Origin: Verrucomicrobiales bacterium
Lineage (GTDB): Bacteria > Verrucomicrobiota > Verrucomicrobiia > Verrucomicrobiales > V1-33
NCBI GenBank assembly: GCA_028293125.1
Contig: JAQGPJ010000038.1
Coordinates: 1-64,000, forward strand
Reading direction: 5' to 3'
DNA: 64,000 nucleotides
Below the pieces are notes generated by a model that did not search any database, was not told the origin of the DNA, and worked only from the letters and a program-made list of their open reading frames with translations. The translations under genes were made by a program, and so were the position numbers. Position 1 is the first letter of the stretch. Each line of letters opens with the position of its first letter. Shown piece after piece: positions 7,991-17,600 of this stretch.

Positions 7991-10087
7991 ATGAAGAACT
8001 CCAAAAATTCCCTGCTGCGCACCGGATTGGGACTTTTACTGGCCGCGGTCCCTCTGCCGGCCATGGCCGACGAAGGCATGTGGCTTTACAATGATCCGCC
8101 GCGCGCGCAGCTGAAGGAGCACTATGGCTTCGAGGTGACGGACGCCTGGCTGGAGCACCTCCAAAAATCCTCCGTGCGCTTCAACAGCGGCGGATCCGGG
8201 GAATTCATTTCGGAGGACGGACTTATTCTGTCCAACCACCACGTCGGCGCGGACACCCTTCAGAAGTTGAGCACGAAGGAGAAGGACTATCTTCAGCAGG
8301 GATTTCACGCCAAAACCCTGGAGGAGGAGATCAAGGCTCCGGACTTGGAGCTGAACGTCCTGATGGGCATTGAGGACGTGACCGCGCGGGTGAACGCCGC
8401 CGTGAAGCCCGGCATGACCGATGACGAGGCCTCCAAGGCCCGCCGGGCGGTGATGGCGGAGATTGAAAAGGAGTCCAAGGACAAAACCGGCGAACGCAGT
8501 GATGTGGTGACCCTGTATCAGGGCGGTCTTTATCACCTTTACCGCTACAAGCGCTACACGGATGTCCGGGTGGTGTTCGCCCCGGAGCAGCAGGCCGCCT
8601 TTTATGGGGGCGATCCGGACAATTTTGAATACCCGCGCTTTGATCTGGACGTGTGCTTTTTCCGCGCTTGGGAGGATGGAAAGCCGGCAAAAATCCGGCA
8701 CTGGCTGAAATGGAGCCAGGAGGGGACGAAGGATGGCGACTTGGTTTTTGTGTCCGGCCACCCCGGACGCACCAGCCGCTCCCTCACCATGGCGGAGCTG
8801 GAATACGTCCGCGATGTGCAGCTGCCCCGCGGCATGCAGCGCCTCTACCGCGCGGAGACCATCCTGAGTGCCTTCAGTGCCCGCAGTCTGGAAAACCAGC
8901 GCCGGGCCAAGGACGAACTCTTCGGCGTGCAGAACAGCCGCAAGGCCCGCCGTGGCGGTCTGGCAGGCTTGCAGGATCCCGCGCTGTTTGGTAAAAAAGC
9001 AGCCGAGGAGAAGACGCTGAAGGAGAAAATTGCCGGAAGTCCTGAACTGAAGGAGGCGCTGACCGCTTACGACCGTATCGCCGCCGCCCAGAAGGTGATT
9101 GGTGAAAACGCCAAATTATACGGATTGCTGGAAGGCGGCGGCGCGTTCAACAGCGAGCTGTTCGGCATCGCCCGCACCTTGGTCCGCGCGGCGGCGGAAC
9201 TGCCCAAACCGAATGGGGAGCGCCTGCGTGAGTTCGCGGAGGCGGGCCTTGAATCCCTGAAGCTGAGCCTGTTCTCCAGCAAACCGATCTATCCGGATCT
9301 CGAGGAGCTGCAGCTGACCGACTCCCTGGGCTTTCTCATTGAGGAACTGGGCGCGGATGCGCCGCTGACACAGAAAATCCTCGCCGGCAAATCCCCCTCC
9401 GCACGGGCGGTGCAGCTGCTTGCGGGCACCAGGATGCTGGACGTGGCCTTCCGCCAAAAACTTTATGAGGGTGGCCAGGCCGCCATCGACGCCGCCAAGG
9501 ACGATCCCATGATCGCCCTCGTGCTGGCGGTGGACAACGAGGCCCGTGCGCTCCGCAAGATTATGGAGGCGCAGAGCGAGGCCAAACAGCAGGCCCACGG
9601 GCAGATCGCCAAAGCCAAATTCGCTTTACAGGGCACTGGCACTTATCCGGACGCCACCTTTACCCTGCGCCTGGCCTTTGGCACTGTGAAAGGGTATGAG
9701 GAGGGAGGCCTCACCGTGCCGCCGCACACCACCCTGGCCGGACTTTATGAGCGGTCGAAAGAGCAGGAGAACCGCCCGCCCTTCGACCTGCCGAAAACCT
9801 GGGAGACCGCGAAACCGAAGCTTGACCTCAATGTCCCCTACAATTTTGTTTCCACCGCCGACATCATCGGCGGCAACTCCGGCAGCCCGGTGGTGGACCG
9901 AAAGGGGGAGTTCGTGGGCATCATCTTCGACGGCAACATCCAGTCCCTCGTGCTCGACTACGCCTACAGCGACACCCAGGCCCGCGCGGTGTCCGTGGAT
10001 TCCCGCGGCATTGTGGAGGCCCTGAAAAATGTTTACGGGGCGGATAAGCTGCTGGGTGAAATCCGCACGGGGAAACTGACCGAATAA
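7991..10087 (+). CDS. S46 family dipeptidyl-peptidase (DPP7/DPP11-like)
   Basis: A secreted or periplasmic serine exopeptidase of 698 residues that removes dipeptides from the N-terminus of oligopeptides. A signal peptide is seen at 1-26 (ending PAMA), then the family start DEGMWL. The catalytic histidine lies in LSNHHVG (His84) and the serine in GGNSGSPVVD (about Ser630). The large helical insertion typical of S46 lies between them. Length agrees with the family (about 700). The ATG at 7991 directly precedes the basic n-region. The residue near the end that separates DPP7 from DPP11 specificity cannot be assigned by eye. Together with the OPT transporter downstream, it suggests peptide scavenging. 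Confidence 0.92.
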   Translation: MKNSKNSLLRTGLGLLLAAVPLPAMADEGMWLYNDPPRAQLKEHYGFEVTDAWLEHLQKSSVRFNSGGSGEFISEDGLILSNHHVGADTLQKLSTKEKDYLQQGFHAKTLEEEIKAPDLELNVLMGIEDVTARVNAAVKPGMTDDEASKARRAVMAEIEKESKDKTGERSDVVTLYQGGLYHLYRYKRYTDVRVVFAPEQQAAFYGGDPDNFEYPRFDLDVCFFRAWEDGKPAKIRHWLKWSQEGTKDGDLVFVSGHPGRTSRSLTMAELEYVRDVQLPRGMQRLYRAETILSAFSARSLENQRRAKDELFGVQNSRKARRGGLAGLQDPALFGKKAAEEKTLKEKIAGSPELKEALTAYDRIAAAQKVIGENAKLYGLLEGGGAFNSELFGIARTLVRAAAELPKPNGERLREFAEAGLESLKLSLFSSKPIYPDLEELQLTDSLGFLIEELGADAPLTQKILAGKSPSARAVQLLAGTRMLDVAFRQKLYEGGQAAIDAAKDDPMIALVLAVDNEARALRKIMEAQSEAKQQAHGQIAKAKFALQGTGTYPDATFTLRLAFGTVKGYEEGGLTVPPHTTLAGLYERSKEQENRPPFDLPKTWETAKPKLDLNVPYNFVSTADIIGGNSGSPVVDRKGEFVGIIFDGNIQSLVLDYAYSDTQARAVSVDSRGIVEALKNVYGADKLLGEIRTGKLTE

Positions 10088-10104
10088 TCAAAGCCGGCTG
10101 TTTC

Positions 10105-10509
10105 ATGACCCCGGCCGCCCTCAATCTTGTGGTTCTGCGCTGCTCCGATATGGCGCGGGCGGCGGATTTTTACAGCCGACTGGGATTGCAGTTTGTCCAG
10201 CACCGCCATGGAAATGGTCTGGAGCACTTCTCCGCCGATGCCGGGGAATGCGTCTTTGAGCTTTATCCCCGCACAGCAGGCGGCCCTTCCACGGAGGGGG
10301 CGCGCATTGGATTCCGCGTGGCGTCACTGGAGGCTGCCGCGGCGGCTTTCCATGATTTCCCGGACGCCATTCTTTCGCCGCCGGCGGATTCCCCGTGGGG
10401 ACGGCGCGCCGTCATTGCGGATCCGGATGGCCACCGTGTGGAACTGATTCAGCAGCACCTACCACCGCTATCTTCAGCAGACCCCATTTCAGAAACCAGA
10501 ATTCACTGA
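10105..10509 (+). CDS. VOC superfamily (glyoxalase/bleomycin-resistance-like) protein
   Basis: A small cytoplasmic protein of 134 residues with the beta-alpha-beta-beta-beta pattern of the VOC fold. It starts LNLVVLRCSDMARAADFYSRLG and ends with IADPDGHRVELIQ. Such proteins are metal-dependent lyases, isomerases or binding proteins, and the substrate cannot be assigned. It begins 17 bases after the S46 peptidase stop. Its TGA overlaps the ATG of the OPT transporter by one base (TGATG), which points to a three-gene operon with translational coupling. Confidence 0.85.
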   Translation: MTPAALNLVVLRCSDMARAADFYSRLGLQFVQHRHGNGLEHFSADAGECVFELYPRTAGGPSTEGARIGFRVASLEAAAAAFHDFPDAILSPPADSPWGRRAVIADPDGHRVELIQQHLPPLSSADPISETRIH

Positions 10510-12797
10510 TGAACAACAAACCATCCGACCCTCCGGCCTTCGAGCCCTACATTCCCGCCTCCTCGAAGCTGTCCGAGCTGCGGGCGCTGCCGATCATCGT
10601 GGGCACGGTGCTGGGCATGATCTTCGGGGCCTCGTCGCTTTACCTGGTGCTGAAGGTGGGGCTCACGGTCAGCGCGTCCATTCCCGTGGCCGTCATCTCC
10701 ATCGCGCTGTTCCGGGTGCTGTCGAAGTTCGGCATGCGCGACGCCACGATTCTGGAGAACAACATCGTGCAGACCGCCGGGTCGGCGGGGGAGTCCATCG
10801 CCTTCGGGGTGGGGGTGACCATGCCGGCGATTCTCATTCTGGGATTTGATCTGGAGGTCACACGGGTGATTCTGGTGTCGGTCCTGGGTGCCCTGCTGGG
10901 CATCCTGATGATGATCCCCCTGCGGCGCGCCCTCATCGTGCAGCAGCACGGGATTCTGAAATACCCGGAGGGCACCGCCTGCGCCGAGGTGCTGAAAGCC
11001 GGAGCCTCCCCTGAATCCCAGGCCGCCGCCGCTGAGGGCACGGGCAGGGACGTCAGCGCCTTGGCCGCCACCGCCACCACCGGGGCCAAAACCATCTTCA
11101 CCGGCTTCGCGCTGGGAGTGATTTACAATTTCGCCATGAAGGCCCTGCACGGCTGGAAGGACACCCCGGAGAAGGTCTTTAAAGCGCCGCTGGCCGGCGG
11201 CTCGGTGGCCTGCGAGGTCACGCCGGAACTGCTGGGCGTGGGTTATGTCATCGGACCGCGCATTGCGGCGGTCATGGCAGCGGGCGGGGTGCTGTCCTAT
11301 CTGCTGCTCATCCCGCTGATCAAGTTCTTCGGCGAGGGTTTGGCCGGCCCGCTGGCCCCCGGAACCGCCCTGATCCGGGACATGAGTCCCAACCAGATCC
11401 GCGCCGAGTATGTCCTCTATATCGGCGCGGGGGCGGTGGCCGCGGGTGGAATCATCAGCCTCGTGCGCTCCATTCCGCTCATCTGGAACAGCATCCGGGC
11501 CGGACTGCGCGACTTCAGCGGGAAAAAGGCGGATACCGAATCCGTGCCGCGCACAGACCGCGACCTGCCTATGAAGTTTGTCTTCATTGGCATCGCCGCT
11601 CTGCTGGCCGCCATTCTCTTCGCGCCCACTCTGCATATGAACCTGATCGGCGCGGTGATGATCATCCTCTGCGGGTTTCTTTTCGTCACCGTCTCCTCCC
11701 GCCTTACCGGTGAGATCGGCTCCAGCTCCAATCCGATCTCCGGCATGACCATTGCCACGCTGCTGTTGACCTGTCTGGCTTTCCTGGCTCTGGGATGGAC
11801 GGACCGAATGTATTACATCACGGCTTTGTCGGTGGGCGGTATTGTGTGCATCGCCTCCTCCAACGGCGGCACCACCTCGCAGGATTTGAAAACCGGCTTC
11901 CTCGTGGGCTCCACCCCGGGCCACCAGCAGATCGCCATTCTCATCGGAGCCCTGGCCTCCGCTCTCGTGCTGGGGCCCATCCTGCTGAAGCTGAACGACA
12001 CCGGCAAGGTATATGTGCCGGTGACCACAGAGATCCGCACCGATGTCTCCAAACTCACGGAAAAATCCTCACTCACCGGCCCGCAGGCCAAGAGCGACAG
12101 CAAAAGCTACTTCCTGTGGCATCAGGACGACGAGGCCGGCGGCACCTCCAAACAGTACTTGGTCGATGACACCGGCAAGGCGGTTTATCTGGTCGATCCC
12201 GGCATCAACGGCACTGTCACCCAGCGCCCGGATGGCAGCCAAGTGCAGAAATTCGACGCCCCCAAAGCCACCCTTGTCTCCTACATCATCAAAGGCATCC
12301 TCAGCCACAAGCTGCCGTGGGCGCTGGTGCTCTTCGGCGTCATGATCGCCATTGTGCTGGAGATGTCCGGCATTCCCTCCTTGGCTTTCGCCGTGGGCGT
12401 GTATCTGCCGCTGGCCACCTCCATGCCCGTCTTCATCGGCGGCCTCGTCCGCTGGATGGTCGATGGCAAACGCCGCAAGCACCCGGACTATGCCCACATG
12501 ACCGAGGAGGAGCATGTGGCTGAGGGCGACCGCAGCCCCGGCGTCCTCATGGCCTCCGGCTACATCGCCGGCGGGGCCATCGCCGGCATCGCCATCGCCT
12601 TCATGGCCGGCGTCCTCAGCGAAACCTACGACAAGCTCGACAAATGGGCCAGCGCCCACAATCCCTTCTACGCCCAGCTCACCCCCACCCAGATCTCCCC
12701 GGACATCCTGGCGCTCATCCCCTTCGCCATCATGGTTGGCATTCTCTACCTTACCGGACGGGGCAGAATCCTGGCTGGGCCGAAGGTGAAGATATAG
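10509..12797 (+). CDS. OPT family oligopeptide/metal-peptide transporter
   Basis: A polytopic inner-membrane protein of 762 residues, predicted to import oligopeptides or metal-chelate complexes by proton symport. It shows the family start YIPASSKLSELR...P.IVG..LG, then GLTVSASIPVAV and the ILENNIVQTAGSAGES segment, followed by many hydrophobic helices. A hydrophilic block of roughly 90 residues (about 498-594, charged and rich in Lys, Asp and Thr) separates the last helix groups and probably forms a soluble loop or small domain. It is translationally coupled to the VOC gene. The S46 peptidase upstream may supply its substrates (inference). Confidence 0.9.
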   Translation: MNNKPSDPPAFEPYIPASSKLSELRALPIIVGTVLGMIFGASSLYLVLKVGLTVSASIPVAVISIALFRVLSKFGMRDATILENNIVQTAGSAGESIAFGVGVTMPAILILGFDLEVTRVILVSVLGALLGILMMIPLRRALIVQQHGILKYPEGTACAEVLKAGASPESQAAAAEGTGRDVSALAATATTGAKTIFTGFALGVIYNFAMKALHGWKDTPEKVFKAPLAGGSVACEVTPELLGVGYVIGPRIAAVMAAGGVLSYLLLIPLIKFFGEGLAGPLAPGTALIRDMSPNQIRAEYVLYIGAGAVAAGGIISLVRSIPLIWNSIRAGLRDFSGKKADTESVPRTDRDLPMKFVFIGIAALLAAILFAPTLHMNLIGAVMIILCGFLFVTVSSRLTGEIGSSSNPISGMTIATLLLTCLAFLALGWTDRMYYITALSVGGIVCIASSNGGTTSQDLKTGFLVGSTPGHQQIAILIGALASALVLGPILLKLNDTGKVYVPVTTEIRTDVSKLTEKSSLTGPQAKSDSKSYFLWHQDDEAGGTSKQYLVDDTGKAVYLVDPGINGTVTQRPDGSQVQKFDAPKATLVSYIIKGILSHKLPWALVLFGVMIAIVLEMSGIPSLAFAVGVYLPLATSMPVFIGGLVRWMVDGKRRKHPDYAHMTEEEHVAEGDRSPGVLMASGYIAGGAIAGIAIAFMAGVLSETYDKLDKWASAHNPFYAQLTPTQISPDILALIPFAIMVGILYLTGRGRILAGPKVKI

Positions 12798-12899
12798 CTG
12801 GGGAAGACAACCGCCCGCAAAGGTTTGGGAAGAGCACGGCTTCCCGAACCGTCACGCCATGATCCGTTCAACAGAATTCCGCATTTTTGGAATTAACGA

Positions 12900-13271
12900 A
12901 TGTTTCGGAAATTATATTTTGTTTTATTATTCGCATCCGTTGTATTTTATATTTACCTGATGCTTCTGCCGGTGGCTGTTTTTGCCGAAGCTGCCGCAGA
13001 AGGCGTTTTGGCGGATCCATGGTTTGCGGGAGCAGCATTGGCTTTTCTGGTTTCCGCGCCAGCTCTCGCGTTCTTGAACGCCCGCTCCGGTCGCACTGGT
13101 GTCAGAAGCCTCATCGTGGTGCTGGTCGTGCTGGCCGGCTTTTTTCTGCTGAAAAGCTCCGTATATGACAAAACGGGTGGAGGAAAATTTTCATTTGATG
13201 TATTTCTGTGGATTTTACCTATTATAGTGATGCAATTTGATCCGGCACGCACACTTGGAAAGGAAAAGTGA
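12900..13271 (+). CDS. Small four-helix membrane protein, unknown
   Basis: A protein of 123 residues with four predicted membrane segments (about 5-25, 40-58, 68-86, 100-112). Charged ends and an MFRKLYF start suggest an N-in orientation. The DNA is clearly less GC-rich than neighbouring genes, especially at both ends, which may reflect transfer. I do not recognise the family. It follows the OPT transporter by about 100 bases on the same strand. No Shine-Dalgarno sequence is visible. Confidence 0.6.
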   Translation: MFRKLYFVLLFASVVFYIYLMLLPVAVFAEAAAEGVLADPWFAGAALAFLVSAPALAFLNARSGRTGVRSLIVVLVVLAGFFLLKSSVYDKTGGGKFSFDVFLWILPIIVMQFDPARTLGKEK

Positions 13272-13388
13272 ACCTCTCCGGCCATGAAGCCCGGATGGTG
13301 CCCCGCGTGCTGTAAATTAAAGCTTCTAAAACCCGGCAGGTTGAAGCCTTTTGGCCTTTCAGACAAAACCGGACATGCCGCCCGTCGG

Positions 13389-14633
13389 TCACTTCAGCCC
13401 CAGAAACGCCGCCAGCGACTTGAGCGCGGGAGCGGCGCTGTGGCCGCGCCGGACAGAGCGGTTCACCACCCGGAGCCTCCCGGCGGGGCGGTCGGCTTTG
13501 GGGTCGATGTGGCCGGCGATCTCCAAGCCGGAGAGCAGGGGCAGGGCATAGTAGCCCCGCAGGCGTTTTTCCAGTGGGGTGTAGACCTCCCAGATGTAGT
13601 CGAAGCCCCAGAGCCGGCTGGCCAGACGGCGGTCGTAGATCAGGGGATCCAGAGGGGCCAGCAGCAGGGGGCGGGTTTCCTCATCCTGAAGCTCTCCGCC
13701 CGGTGCATTCAGCAGAGGCACGTCGGCCCTCAGACAGTATAAGTTAGGAATCCCCTCTACGGTCAGAGGCTGCACCAGATCGGAAACCTGTGCCCGCTCG
13801 GCGGGGGAAAGCGTCATCAGCCGCCGCTGGCGCAGTTTGAGAAGAGTGATCCAGCGGGCGGTTTCCTCCTCCGTGGGCTCGGGCCGCGCCAGAATGGAGG
13901 CGGGAAGCACGTGCTCCGGTAGATCGTAATACCGCCGGTTGGCCTGCCTCCGGGAAATGAGCAGGCGGCCATGGAAAAAGAGTTTGTGTAGGGTAGTTTT
14001 CGTCAGCGAAGCCTGCGATCCCCAGCCATGGTCCACGCGCCGGATGTCCGTGTCCGCCAGATCCTCGGAGGACAGCGCGCCGCGTTCCGCTATTTCCCGC
14101 AGGATAACCCTGGCCAGCGCCTCCTGCTCCGGCTCCAGCCCTCCGGACCACGAACCCGTGCCCAGCGTCCGCCTCCGCATGGCCGACAGCAGAAAAGGCC
14201 AGGCGTCCAACGGCATGGCGGCCAGCACATGGCTGTGCGGCAGGTGGTGCTCAAAGGCGGTGCGGTCCTCCGCTGCCAAGGGAGCCTCCGCCGGGCCATG
14301 AAGCAGCCGCATCAGCCCGCCTTCCCGGTAATCCGCCACCCGGTTCCGGAGGATCAGATCGTGCATGCGCCCGCAGACATTGATGGGATCGATCTGGATG
14401 AACCCATGATGCTCCAGCGCTGCGGCCGCATCCGGCAAAGGCCGCGCCAGCCGCACCGCCCGGCGGTGGAGCAGGTGGGCTTCGGAAAGTGACAGGGATA
14501 TGGGCTGGGGCAGGCTCACATTCGGCACGTGGCTCGTTTCAGCGGCGCGGGCAAGCTCTTCATGCGCCTTTGGAGCCAATTTGAGGCCCGCCTTATCTGC
14601 TTGGCCGTAAATGGAGTCAGGGCAGGGAGACAA
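13389..14633 (-). CDS. YcaQ-like (crosslink repair) winged-helix DNA glycosylase
   Basis: A protein of up to 414 residues of the HTH_42/YcaQ (AlkX) family. E. coli YcaQ removes alkylated bases and unhooks interstrand crosslinks. The family's catalytic QxD motif is visible as FIQIDPINV, followed by GRMHDLILRNR. Winged-helix segments and the C-terminal LAPLDPLIYDR...LWGFDY...YTP..KR..GYY block are all present. The ATG at 14633 overlaps the 3' end of the upstream gene by 17 bases. GTG codons at 14528 or 14519, just before the conserved LSLSEAHLLHRR, are equally likely starts and would give about 376-379 residues. Confidence 0.87.
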   Translation of the reverse strand: MSPCPDSIYGQADKAGLKLAPKAHEELARAAETSHVPNVSLPQPISLSLSEAHLLHRRAVRLARPLPDAAAALEHHGFIQIDPINVCGRMHDLILRNRVADYREGGLMRLLHGPAEAPLAAEDRTAFEHHLPHSHVLAAMPLDAWPFLLSAMRRRTLGTGSWSGGLEPEQEALARVILREIAERGALSSEDLADTDIRRVDHGWGSQASLTKTTLHKLFFHGRLLISRRQANRRYYDLPEHVLPASILARPEPTEEETARWITLLKLRQRRLMTLSPAERAQVSDLVQPLTVEGIPNLYCLRADVPLLNAPGGELQDEETRPLLLAPLDPLIYDRRLASRLWGFDYIWEVYTPLEKRLRGYYALPLLSGLEIAGHIDPKADRPAGRLRVVNRSVRRGHSAAPALKSLAAFLGLK

Positions 14634-17600
14634 TCACCCGGTAAAAGGCGCGGCCTGCCGGGGGGGCGGGGTCGGTCAGCTCCAGGACTCCGTCCGCAAT
14701 GACAGGCCCGACGGACGCCACAGAGATCCAGAATCCGGACGCCGTGGCGGGGTTGCTGCTCCGGACGAGTTGATAGGCACGGCCCACCCTCCCGGGCATC
14801 GTGAGGGTGAAAGCCTCACCCTGTCTGCGGGCCGAGAATACTTTGAAGGTGTCCCCCCCGTCCTTCGGCAGAGTGCCGGCGGTGAATTCCTCCAGATTGG
14901 GGCTGCCGTCCCCGTCCGGATCGCTGGTGTCAGCGGCGTCGCGGGCGTTCTCCACCGTGCCGAAATGGGCAAGTCTCCACTGCTGAATGGAGACTGTATC
15001 GGGGCCCGTGGCGGTTTGGAAGATGTAGGCCGCACCGGCATCCAGGGCATTGTTGTCGGACTGGTCGCCGCCTATGCCTGTGGACGCGCTGGATTCGCCG
15101 GAGGCTCCGATGGCGATGGTGTCACCGGAAACAGCGGTGGCACGCCCAAAGTGGTCGCCAATTTCGGAATTGGAGGCTTTCAGCAAGGTATGCTGAATCC
15201 AGGTTGCCCCGCTCCGCTGGAAAACATACGCCATCTCACCGGCAGGAGGTCTGTGGGCTCCGGCAACAGCGGTGTCTCCGGAAATGGACACGTTCCATCC
15301 AAACGAGCCCCCGCTGATCCCGGTGGATAAAGTGCCGTTCGTGGCTTTCAGGTAGGCCTCCTGGCTCCAGTCAGAACCGGTCCGGACAAAGATATAGGCG
15401 GCGCCTGAATCGTAATAGCTGTTGTCCGTCTGATTGCCATTGACGCCGGTGGCTCTGCTGCGCTCATAGGGCGCGCCAATGATGATGGTATTTCCGGAAA
15501 TGGCGGCTGAATGGCCGAAAGTGTCATCGCGGTCAGTATTGGAGGCTTTGAGGTAGGCCTGCTGGCTCCAGGTGAAGCCGGTTTTGACGAAAACATAGGC
15601 GGCGCCTGAACCGATGCCGCTGTTGTTCGTCTGGATGCCATTGACGCCGGTGGCATTGCTGTCCTCTCCGGGAGCGGTGACCACCAGCGTAGTGCCGGAG
15701 ATTCCGACACAGTGACCGAACTGATCCTGGTAGGCGGTATTGGAGGCTTTGAGCCAGGCGGACTGTCTCCAGACCCTGCCCGTGCGCTCAAAGACATACA
15801 CGGCTCCGGAGTCGTAATAATTGTTGCTGGTTTGATCCCCGTTCACTCCGGTGGCATGACTGTCCTCCAGGCGGGCTCCCACTGCGGCAGTATTCCCGGA
15901 AATGGACACGGAATTTCCGAAAAAGTCGCCGGTCCCGGTGTTGGAGGCCTTCAGATAGGCCTGCTGGGTCCAGACACCCGCCGCTCGGGTGAAAACATAG
16001 GCGGCTCCGGACTTTGGCGCCTGGTCATTGGACTGATCCCCATTGAAGCCGGTGGCGGCGCTGCCCTCCCCGGAGGCTCCGACAATGATGGTGTCGCCAT
16101 CAATCGACACAGTGATCCCGAAGTGATCCCCGGAGCCGGCGTTGGAGGCCTTTAGTCGGGCCTGCTGAATCCAGCCGGTTTCCGATTTCACAAATACGTA
16201 GACAGCGCCGGAGTCCTGAAGGGTGTCGTCCTCCCCGGTGCCGGAACTGTCCTCATTGGGGGCTCCGACCACCAAAGTGTCGCCGGACACCGCGGTGCAG
16301 TCGCCGAAAAAATCCTCTCTGCCGCTGTTGGACGCCTTTATATAGGCCTGTTGGGAGAATGCGGCTGGAGCGACGCCGGTTCCGGTGAGATTCAGACGGT
16401 AAGGCTCCGGCAGCGGCCCGCTGGAGACCACGTTTATCCCGGCGTTCATGGGACCTGCCTCCCCGGGACTGAATAACACGGTGAAGGACGCGGTTTTCCA
16501 AGGAGCAATCGTGTCGGGAATGGAGTCTCTTTTCAATGAGAAAGCCATGGAACTGCCGGCTGAGAGTGAGACCGCCATGCTTTGAGGGACATCGCCGGTG
16601 TTCAGGATGGAGAAAACCTGGGTGATCGTGCTCCCGGCAAGGCCTGTGCCCATATTCAGAATGTCATTTTCCTGGACTGGCGCATCGCCGCGCAGAACGA
16701 CGAAGGGTCCGTTGAGACTGTCAAGGATGAGGCACCGGCGGTTATGCCAGAGGGGAAATGTGAATCCGGTGCGGCCGTCGGATATGAGGAGAATCAAATC
16801 GGCAGGCCCGCCAAACCCGGCTCCGCTCGTGGCGGGGGCGTTGCCTTCGAAAATAACACGCACCAAACCGGAGCAACCCGCGAAGACATTGCCTGACATG
16901 GATTTCACGCTGGCTGGAATCGTGATGCTGTCCGGAAGGCTGCAGCCGAAGAAGACGGAATCCCCAATGGCGATGACACCGTCGGGAATTCTGATGTCGG
17001 TCAGTCGGCTGCAGCCAGCGAAGGCATAATCCCCGATGGTGGTGACGCTTTCCGGAATTATTTTGCCGGTCAGACCGCTGCAGCCGGAGAAAGCGTGTTC
17101 TCCAATGGAGGTGACACCGTCCGGAATTCTGATGCTGGTCAATTGGCTGCAGCTGGAAAAAGCGCCGCTTCCGATGGCGATGACACTGTCCGGAATCGTG
17201 ATGCTGATCAAACTGCTGCAGTCTTGGAAGATCCAAGGCTCAATGGAGGTGATACCGTCAGGAATGGTGACGCCGGTCAGACGGCTGCAGCCAAGAAAGG
17301 CGGAATATCCAATCGAGGTGACACTGTCAGGAATCGTGATGCTGGTCAGACTGTTGCAGCCAAGGAAGGTGCCAACTCCAATGGAGGTGACACCGTCCGG
17401 AACCGTGACGACGGTCAGCCCGCTGCATTCGGAAAAGGCGTAAGCTCGGATGGAGGTGACCACTTCCGGAATGGTGACGCTTGTCAGACTGCTGCATTGA
17501 TAGAAGGCGTAAGCTCCGATGGAGGTGACCACTTCCGGAATGGTGACGCTTGTCAGACCACTGCATTGGGAGAAAGCGTAAGCTCCGATGGAGCTGACAC

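Noticed and set aside
10503-11924. Minus-strand open frame of 473 codons
   Set aside because: Antisense to the OPT transporter; composition is dominated by His, Gln and Gly, with no domain.
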